From an uncultured Ruminococcus sp. (GTDB taxonomy: Bacteria; Bacillota; Clostridia; Oscillospirales; CAG-272), in assembly GCA_902766575.1 (NCBI GenBank), contig CACXED010000212.1, positions 1 through 8,231 on the forward strand: a DNA stretch of 8,231 bases, given 5' to 3'. Positions 1-4,706 of the stretch are shown here, in pieces (the first letter of the stretch is position 1; each line of letters starts with the position of its first letter). The notes under the pieces were generated by a model. It searched no databases. It saw only the letters and a list, made by a program, of their open reading frames with translations, and was not told the DNA's origin. The position numbers were made by a program, and so were the translations under genes.

Positions 1-1318
1 AGAGCTGCCTTTGCTTTGAGTTCAGCCTGTCCCGCACTCCCGCAATGAGCTTTGCCGGGTAGGGAGTCGAGGCTGTCGCGAGGATAACGAGCAGTATCGC
101 GTTTGAGCCGAGCAGATATATGCTCGTCGGATCGGCGAGAGCGCCGCCCGCTCCGAACATCGCTCCGATATAGGAGAAAATCCTTGAAACGTCCTCGATT
201 GCGAAGATGACCCAGCTCACGACGACCGCGAAAAGGGTATAGATATGTCCGAGCGCTGGGTGAGCCTTGAGCGGTTTCAACAAAAAGAGCTTCTCGATTA
301 TCAGCAGAACGCCGAAAAATGCTCCCCAGAGAACGAAATTCCAGCTCGCGCCGTGCCAGAGACCGGTCAGGAGCCAGACGATCGCGATATTGCGGATCTG
401 CTTTGCCAGCCCTTTCCGGTTGCCGCCGAGCGGAATGTAGACGTAATCGCGGAACCACGTTCCGAGCGAAATGTGCCATCTGCGCCAGAACTCGGTGACG
501 CTTTTTGACATATACGGGTAGTCAAAATTCTCCAAAAATCTGAAGCCGAGCATATGCCCGAGACCTATCGCCATATCCGAATAGCCCGAGAAATCGAAGT
601 AGATCTGGAACGTGAACGCCAGTATCCCTATCCACGCCGAAAGCACCGGCAGCCCGGTCAGATCTCCGCCCGAGACGCTGTCCCAGATCAGTCCGGCCGA
701 GTTTGCGAGGAGCACCTTTTTCCCGAGCCCGACGACAAATCGCCTGACTCCGAGCGCGAAGCCGTCAAAGCTGTGGACCCGGTGCCTGAGCTGCTCGGCG
801 ACTGTCTTGTACTGGACGATGGGACCGGCGATCAGCTGCGGAAAGAGCGCGACATAGGCTCCGAAGTCGATGATATTGCGCTGCGGCTCGGCGTCGCCGC
901 GGTAGATGTCGATCGTGTAGGACATCGTCTGGAAGGTGTAGAACGAAATTCCGATCGGCAGCGGCAGATCGGGAACTGTCAGCGCAAGTCCGAACAGCGA
1001 GTTGATATTGCCGACCAAAAAGCCCGCGTACTTGAAAAATCCGAGCAGTGAAAGGTTTATCACCGCCGAGGACGCGATAGTCAGCTTAGCTGCGGTCAGC
1101 CTGCCCTCGCGCCTGAATTTCGCGGCGAGCAGACCGTGAATATAGTCTACAAGCGTTGAAAAGAGCATCAGCACGACGTAGATCGGCTCGCCCCAGGCGT
1201 AGAAAATCAGGCTCAGAATGAACAGCAGCAGATTTTTCAGCTTTGCGGGGCAGAGAAAGTAGAGTATCAGCGCCGCCGGAAGAAATCTGTAGAGAAAGAG
1301 CAGACTGCTGAATACCAT
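1..1318 (-). CDS. MBOAT-family O-acyltransferase (AlgI/DltB-like), partial at left edge
   Basis: Seen: reading the minus strand from ATG at 1318 gives 439 codons with no stop before the window edge. The protein is highly hydrophobic, with many membrane segments starting at residue 5. It carries the family hallmarks: PIGISFYTFQTMSYTIDIYRG at about 121-141, FDFSGYSDMAIG at 241-252, EFWRRWHISLGTWFRDY at 276-292, YIPLGGNR at 294-301 and GLWHGASWNF at 319-328. Known: in AlgI and DltB relatives the His of the WHGASW segment (here His322) is the catalytic residue, and the enzyme moves an acyl group across or at the membrane onto a polysaccharide or teichoic acid. Family length is about 460-500 residues, so only a short C-terminal piece should be missing. 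The ATG directly follows the TAA of the DUF4358 gene with only a weak GGTAAG upstream, which suggests translational coupling. The acceptor polymer cannot be told from the sequence. Confidence 0.95.
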   Translation of the reverse strand, partial: MVFSSLLFLYRFLPAALILYFLCPAKLKNLLLFILSLIFYAWGEPIYVVLMLFSTLVDYIHGLLAAKFRREGRLTAAKLTIASSAVINLSLLGFFKYAGFLVGNINSLFGLALTVPDLPLPIGISFYTFQTMSYTIDIYRGDAEPQRNIIDFGAYVALFPQLIAGPIVQYKTVAEQLRHRVHSFDGFALGVRRFVVGLGKKVLLANSAGLIWDSVSGGDLTGLPVLSAWIGILAFTFQIYFDFSGYSDMAIGLGHMLGFRFLENFDYPYMSKSVTEFWRRWHISLGTWFRDYVYIPLGGNRKGLAKQIRNIAIVWLLTGLWHGASWNFVLWGAFFGVLLIIEKLFLLKPLKAHPALGHIYTLFAVVVSWVIFAIEDVSRIFSYIGAMFGAGGALADPTSIYLLGSNAILLVILATASTPYPAKLIAGVRDRLNSKQRQL

Positions 1319-1867
1319 TTATTTCTTACCGATGTATTCCTCGATGATCGAGACCGCCTTGAGATTCGAATTCAGCGCGTTTGTGTAATTAGTGCTGTCG
1401 TCGGCGTTCTGGTCGACCGGACCGGTGATGATCAGCGCGACGAAATCGCCGTTCTGATAGATCTGAGCCGCCTTGGTTTTCTGGACGTTCTGCGGGTACT
1501 GGCGCTCGGCGTTGAAGTCGAACTCCATATAGTCGTCGAAAGCCGCTTTCACGTCTGAGGAGTGACCCTCGGAGGCTTTTACAAGGATAAAGCGGTCGTT
1601 GTCGTTTCCGATCTCGGCCATCTCGCCGAAGTAATCGGCGACCCACTCGGCCTTGACGCCGAACATCGCGTCGAGCACCTCCGAGTCGATCTCAAGGCTT
1701 GCGCGGTAATCCTCGCCGAGCCCCGATTTGACGGCCTTTCCGATGTCGGCGACGGTGGAATATGCCTTTGTGGACTCCTCGGCAGGAGCTTTTCCGTCTC
1801 CACAGGAGGTAAGCGCTGCGGCTGCGACGGCCGCGGAAATCAGCAGTATCGTGAGCTTTTTGAACAT
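1319..1867 (-). CDS. DUF4358-type lipoprotein
   Basis: Seen: 182 residues with a basic N-terminus (MFKKL), a hydrophobic stretch at 5-19 and a lipobox L19-T-S-C22, so it should be a lipoprotein anchored on the outer face of the membrane through Cys22. The mature part is acidic and holds a D-x-x-V-K segment near 105-108 (SSDVKAAFDDY), a Tyr-Pro pair at about 124-125 and a hydrophobic strand FVALIITG near 147-154, which fits DUF4358. Known: DUF4358 proteins have no established activity but are commonly encoded beside MBOAT acyltransferases and AlgX/DHHW-like proteins in Firmicutes. A perfect AAGGAG (1876-1881) lies 8 bases before the ATG, inside the end of the kinase gene, and the kinase stop shares one base with this start (TGATG). 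Inference: an accessory protein for polymer acylation. The lipoprotein call is firmer than the family call, which rests on pattern memory. Confidence 0.85.
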   Translation of the reverse strand: MFKKLTILLISAAVAAAALTSCGDGKAPAEESTKAYSTVADIGKAVKSGLGEDYRASLEIDSEVLDAMFGVKAEWVADYFGEMAEIGNDNDRFILVKASEGHSSDVKAAFDDYMEFDFNAERQYPQNVQKTKAAQIYQNGDFVALIITGPVDQNADDSTNYTNALNSNLKAVSIIEEYIGKK

Positions 1868-2955
1868 CAGTGATTCTCCTTAATATATTTTTCAACTATG
1901 CCGTGTAGCTCGGGCAGCTTCTTCTCGATGTCGAAAAGCAGCGTGACCTGAGCGCGCGCACGGACGAGATTGTGCTCGGGGTAATCAATTTTGAAATAGG
2001 TGTCGCCGTTCAGATAGTCGCCGAGGAAGCGCATCGCCTGCTCGTAGGTCAGGAGCAGCGCGCCCTCGGGAAGCAGAGACAGCTCGCAGGAGTTCAGCGC
2101 TCCATTAGTTCCCTCGAGGAAGCCGAGGGTGAACTCGTCGAAAAGCGCAGTGTCGAGCGCGATTTTGGAGACGTCAGGCTCATCCTCGGCGGCGGTAGAA
2201 GCGCCGAAGCGGATCGCGTCTCCGAAGTCGTAGAGCACCGAGCCGGGCATCACCGTATCGAGGTCGATGACGCAGAGCCCCTCCTCGGTGTCCTTGTCCA
2301 TCAGAATGTTGTTGAGCTTGGTGTCGTTGTGCGTGACGCGGAGCGGCATTTCGCCGGAGGCTATCGCGTCGGTCGCTATGTGAGCGAGCTTTTCACGCGA
2401 GAGGAGCGCGTCGATCAGTTCCTTTGATTCGGAGAGACGCTCGGGGAGCCGGCAGTTTTCGACCGCTTTTCTGAAATCCTCAAAACGGCTCGGAGTGTTG
2501 TGGAAGTTCGGGATCGTCTCGGCGAGAGTTTCGGCGGGGTAATCGGCGAGCATCGACTGGAAGCGTCCGAACGCCTTTCCCGCCTTGTAAAAGAGCCCCG
2601 GCTTGGTTATCGACTGGTAGGATATCGCGTCGATATAGACATACATTCTCCAGTATTTGCCGTCCTCGTCGACGAAATAATGTCTGCCGTCGCGGGCGTC
2701 GATGAAATTCATCGTCTCGCGCAGAGGGTCGGCTCCGGCAGGAAGCTTGGAGCGCAGATGCTCGCAGACGCCTATGATGTTGTTCATCAGCGCGTCGGGA
2801 TCGTGAAAGACGTTGACGTTGATGTTCTGGAGAATATATTTCCGCTCTCCGATACGGACGCGATAGGTGCGGTTGATATTTCCGGCGGTGAGCTGTTTTA
2901 TCTCAGAGGGCTCGCCGTCGATTTTGAAACGGGAGATGATTTCTGTGATTTCCAT
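1867..2955 (-). CDS. APH-fold small-molecule kinase, N-acetylhexosamine 1-kinase (NahK)-like
   Basis: Seen: 362 residues with a kinase C-lobe signature. RVTHNDTKLNNILMD spans 206-220, with catalytic-loop His209, Asp211 and Asn216. VIDLDTVMPGSVLYDFGD spans 229-246, carrying the metal-binding Asp (231 or 233), followed by AIRFGASTAAEDE at 247-259. The N-lobe begins LTAGNINRTYRV at about 22-33, equivalent to a nucleotide-binding loop. Known: this exact style of motif (HxDTKxxN, IDLDTVMPG, RFGA.TAAEDE) marks the NahK/LnpB branch of the aminoglycoside phosphotransferase superfamily. Those enzymes phosphorylate GlcNAc or GalNAc at C1 and are about 360 residues long, matching this one. Start choice: AAGGAAG at 2963-2969, 7 bases before ATG. 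The protein is soluble, with no signal peptide. The substrate is uncertain; homoserine- or choline-kinase-like alternatives belong to the same superfamily but fit the motifs less well. Confidence 0.85.
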   Translation of the reverse strand: MEITEIISRFKIDGEPSEIKQLTAGNINRTYRVRIGERKYILQNINVNVFHDPDALMNNIIGVCEHLRSKLPAGADPLRETMNFIDARDGRHYFVDEDGKYWRMYVYIDAISYQSITKPGLFYKAGKAFGRFQSMLADYPAETLAETIPNFHNTPSRFEDFRKAVENCRLPERLSESKELIDALLSREKLAHIATDAIASGEMPLRVTHNDTKLNNILMDKDTEEGLCVIDLDTVMPGSVLYDFGDAIRFGASTAAEDEPDVSKIALDTALFDEFTLGFLEGTNGALNSCELSLLPEGALLLTYEQAMRFLGDYLNGDTYFKIDYPEHNLVRARAQVTLLFDIEKKLPELHGIVEKYIKENH

Positions 2956-2977
2956 AGCTTTTCTTCCTTAATAAATA

Positions 2978-3289
2978 TTAAATAAATCTCAGTATCAGCT
3001 CGGCGGCGAGCACCGAGCCGCAGGCGGACAGCGCTACGGTCAGCAGCGGCTTTCCGAAATACGCGACTGCGACGGCGACCGCAAATCCCACCGCTGCCGA
3101 CAGCACGCTCGAGGTCGAGTAGAATATCGCCGGGATCGTCATCGCTGACAGAACCGCATAGGGCACATAATAGATGAAGGATTTTACGAAGGTCGACGAG
3201 ATCTTCCCCTTGACGAGCGCCATCGGGATCATTCGGATAAGGTAGGTCACGCCCGCCATAACGAGTATGTATTTGATGTAATCATTCAT
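2978..3289 (-). CDS. azlD: AzlD-family branched-chain amino acid transport subunit
   Basis: Seen: 103 residues, almost wholly hydrophobic, with about four membrane segments (roughly 5-24, 36-56, 58-78 and 82-102). It carries the AzlD-type stretches YLIRMIPM (16-23) and YYVPYAVLSAMTIPAIFYS (40-58). Known: AzlD is the small partner of AzlC; together they export branched-chain amino acids and toxic analogues such as azaleucine, as shown for Bacillus AzlCD and Corynebacterium BrnFE. Its start lies inside the 3' end of azlC (8-base overlap), with GGAGG at 3299-3303 nine bases before the ATG, which implies coupled translation and balanced subunit amounts. Length is normal for the family (about 100-110 residues). 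Confidence 0.93.
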   Translation of the reverse strand: MNDYIKYILVMAGVTYLIRMIPMALVKGKISSTFVKSFIYYVPYAVLSAMTIPAIFYSTSSVLSAAVGFAVAVAVAYFGKPLLTVALSACGSVLAAELILRFI

Positions 3290-3998
3290 CGTCGGCGTCC
3301 TCCGTCACAACAGGGAATAAAAGCGCTCCGGCGGTCGCCGCGATGAGCGTGCAGATGATGATCGAAAATCCGTCCGAAATGAACGAAAATACCGGAACAA
3401 AGCGTATCAGACAGGAAAGTCCGACCGCGATGCCTATCACCGCGAGGAGCTTCGGCCGCTTTTTGGCGGGCGGGACGACTATCGCGATGAACATTCCGTA
3501 AAGCGCGATTCCGAGCGCGTTGCGGAGTATCTCGGGCAGGAGATTCCCGGCGAGAGTGCCGAGCGCCGTTCCGGCTGCCCAGCCTATGTAGGGGATCATG
3601 ATCAGCCCGTACATATACCTCGGGCTGACGTCGCCTTTCTGAGATGAAGCCACGGCGAAGATCTCGTCGGTGATGCCGAACGAGACTGCCAGTCGGTGAA
3701 AGAGATTGAACTCGCCGTCGAGCTTCTGCGAGAGCGAGAGGCTCATCAGCGCGTAGCGCAGATTGATGACGAGCTGGGTCAGAGCCATCTCCGCAAGCCC
3801 GCCGCCCGCGTGGATTATCCCGATCCCGGCAAGCTGTCCCGCCGAGGTCAGATTTGTCATTGAGATGAGCAGCGTGTAGCCGAACGGTATTCCGTAGCTC
3901 GCCGCCATGATTCCAAAGGTGAACGAAACCGACAGATATCCGAGTCCGATCGGAATACCGTCGCGGAGTCCTGTCAGAAATTTGCTGTCAGATGCCAT
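3282..3998 (-). CDS. azlC: AzlC-family branched-chain amino acid exporter, large subunit
   Basis: Seen: 238 residues and several membrane segments, with family stretches DGIPIGLGYLSVSFTFG (13-29), MTNLTSAGQLAGI (47-59), LVINLRYALMSLSLSQ (76-91), SFGITDEIFAVA (106-117) and GWAAGTALGTLAG (139-151). The C-terminus is short and acidic (TEDADDE). Known: AzlC forms the export channel with AzlD for leucine, isoleucine, valine and related compounds; many operons of this type respond to Lrp-like regulators, but none is encoded in this window. Start choice: the upstream in-frame codon is TAA, so ATG at 3998 is the first possible ATG. The purine-rich AAAGGAAAAGG sits rather far upstream (about 13 bases). 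It is first in the leftward operon, about 46 bases after the predicted transcription start. Confidence 0.94.
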   Translation of the reverse strand: MASDSKFLTGLRDGIPIGLGYLSVSFTFGIMAASYGIPFGYTLLISMTNLTSAGQLAGIGIIHAGGGLAEMALTQLVINLRYALMSLSLSQKLDGEFNLFHRLAVSFGITDEIFAVASSQKGDVSPRYMYGLIMIPYIGWAAGTALGTLAGNLLPEILRNALGIALYGMFIAIVVPPAKKRPKLLAVIGIAVGLSCLIRFVPVFSFISDGFSIIICTLIAATAGALLFPVVTEDADDE

Positions 3999-4050
3999 AA
4001 ATTACTATAAGCCTTTTCCTTTGCCGTTAAAATCAATGTAAGCAGAGAAT

Positions 4051-4079
4051 ATTATATCACAATATACTGCGGATTTCAA
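4051..4079 (-). promoter_or_regulatory. Predicted sigma-A promoter for the azlC operon
   Basis: On the minus strand, TTGAAA (plus positions 4074-4079) is followed after 17 bases by TATAAT (4051-4056). The three bases before the -10 box are TGA, giving an extended -10 (TGnTATAAT). Predicted transcription start is near 4044, leaving a leader of about 46 bases before the azlC ATG. Five of six -35 bases and all six -10 bases match consensus. This is a sequence prediction only; no operator was identified. Confidence 0.8.
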
Positions 4080-4116
4080 CCTTTTTGAAAAATAAAATAA
4101 AAATTGCGAAAAAGTA

Positions 4117-4145
4117 TTTACAAAACGGATATTATGTGGTATAAT
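4117..4145 (+). promoter_or_regulatory. Predicted strong sigma-A promoter for rpsO-pnp
   Basis: TTTACA (4117-4122), a 17-base spacer and TATAAT (4140-4145), preceded by TGG to give an extended -10. Predicted start of transcription is near 4152. An A/T-rich tract upstream (4081-4116, with runs of A) could act as an UP element, as expected for a ribosomal protein gene. The promoter is divergent to the azlC promoter, with 37 bases between the two -35 boxes. Confidence 0.85.
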
Positions 4146-4146
4146 A

Positions 4147-4245
4147 GTATTCGTATGAATACCGGAGGCAAAGTCCTCGGATCTCACCGACCGTTCGCCT
4201 TGCTTCTCGGAATAGTATAATTTATTTTTTGAAAGGTGAAACACC
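4147..4245 (+). promoter_or_regulatory. rpsO 5' leader with dyad and small hairpins
   Basis: The leader, from about 4152 to 4245, holds three small structures. First, GTATTC (4147-4152) and GAATAC (4157-4162) form an inverted repeat around GTAT that straddles the predicted transcription start. Second, CCGGAGG (4162-4168) can pair with CCTCGG (4175-4180) with one bulged G. Third, GGTG (4235-4238) can pair with CACC (4242-4245) around AAA, partly covering the AAAGG ribosome binding site (4232-4236). Known: S15 represses its own translation through leader RNAs whose structure differs between phyla. Inference: this leader may serve that role, but the stems are short and I cannot match it to a described S15 leader. 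Confidence 0.4.
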
Positions 4246-4512
4246 ATGATTGAGAAAGAAGTCAAACAGCAGATCATTGCGGAGAACAGACTCAGCGACA
4301 ACGACACCGGCTCGCCCGAGGTTCAGATCGCCATCCTGACCAGCCGCATCAACACCCTCAACGAGCACCTCAAGAACAACCCCAAGGATCATCACAGCCG
4401 CCGCGGACTCCTTAAGATGGTCGGTCACAGAAGAAATCTTCTCGCGTACCTCCAGAAGAAGGACATCAACCGCTACCGCGCTATCGTTGAAAAGCTCGGC
4501 CTGAGAAAGTAA
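4246..4512 (+). CDS. rpsO: Ribosomal protein S15
   Basis: Seen: 88 residues, the usual length (89 in E. coli). It contains the near-invariant stretches DTGSPEVQIAILTSRI (20-35), HLKNNPKDHHSRRGLLKM (41-58), RRNLLAYL (62-69) and a C-terminal GLRK. Known: S15 binds the three-way junction of helices 20-22 in 16S rRNA early in 30S assembly, mainly through the HHSRRGLL region. The GAAAGG ribosome binding site sits about 9 bases before the ATG, with the GGTG/CACC mini-hairpin in between. It is first gene of the rpsO-pnp unit, a pairing conserved across many bacteria, and is driven by the strong promoter at 4117-4145. Confidence 0.98.
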   Translation: MIEKEVKQQIIAENRLSDNDTGSPEVQIAILTSRINTLNEHLKNNPKDHHSRRGLLKMVGHRRNLLAYLQKKDINRYRAIVEKLGLRK

Positions 4513-4524
4513 TTCTGCCGTAAG

Positions 4525-4560
4525 GCTCCGCTTCGGACGGTTTCATACGCCGTCTGGAGC
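4525..4560 (+). promoter_or_regulatory. Stem-loop just after rpsO
   Basis: GCTCC (4525-4529) pairs with GGAGC (4556-4560), and within it GACGG (4536-4540) pairs with CCGTC (4550-4554), leaving a 9-base loop and a left-side bulge of about five bases. A competing local hairpin, TCCG-CTT-CGGA (4527-4537), uses the same bases. Only four T residues follow, and not directly (4566-4569), so this is a poor intrinsic terminator. It more likely protects the rpsO 3' end after processing, or acts as a weak attenuator. Confidence 0.45.
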
Positions 4561-4571
4561 GCCGGTTTTAT

Positions 4572-4670
4572 CCGGAAGAAGCCCTCGCTTCATGGGTCAG
4601 CATTTACAGATATCCCCGAGCGCTCGGAGACGTCTGTAAGTGCTAAGCCAAAAGCCTGCGTTTCTTCCGG
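4572..4670 (+). promoter_or_regulatory. Long rpsO-pnp intergenic hairpin, candidate RNase III site
   Basis: A 99-base, nearly continuous stem-loop. CCGGAAGAA (4572-4580) pairs exactly with TTCTTCCGG (4662-4670) and extends by a G-U and a C-G pair. After small mismatches, GCTT (4587-4590) pairs with AAGC (4652-4655), and TGG (4593-4595) with CCA (4648-4650). A 13-pair stem (4599-4611 with 4632-4644, two G-U pairs) follows, and the tip is CCGA/TCGG around GCGC (4616-4627). By hand count this is about 39 pairs. Known: in enterobacteria and Streptomyces the rpsO-pnp spacer forms a hairpin cut by RNase III, and in E. coli this starts PNPase autorepression. The same place in the operon suggests the same role here. 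No T-run follows, so it is not a terminator. It ends 23 bases before the pnp ribosome binding site. Confidence 0.75.
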
Positions 4671-4706
4671 TCAGCAAATCAGCACAAAATTATAGGAGGA
4701 ACGCAA

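Noticed and set aside
245..1051. Plus-strand open frames (245-508, 554-1051, 612-857) in the left end
   Set aside because: The minus strand encodes a full set of MBOAT motifs through this whole stretch; the plus frames are shadows with no recognisable content.
1972..2985. Plus-strand open frames (1972-2427, 2500-2985) opposite the kinase gene
   Set aside because: Both mirror the codon bias of the minus-strand kinase, have no ribosome binding site and show no family motif.
4216..4221. Second TATAAT close to rpsO
   Set aside because: No acceptable -35 box lies 16-18 bases upstream (the bases there are GTTCGC), and the promoter at 4117-4145 is far better.
4525..4570. Intrinsic terminator after rpsO
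   Set aside because: The stem is interrupted and the only T-run is four bases long and displaced from the stem, so efficient termination is unlikely.
4603..4608. TTTACA within the rpsO-pnp spacer as a -35 box for pnp
   Set aside because: No -10-like hexamer follows at the right distance, and the bases belong to the long hairpin stem.
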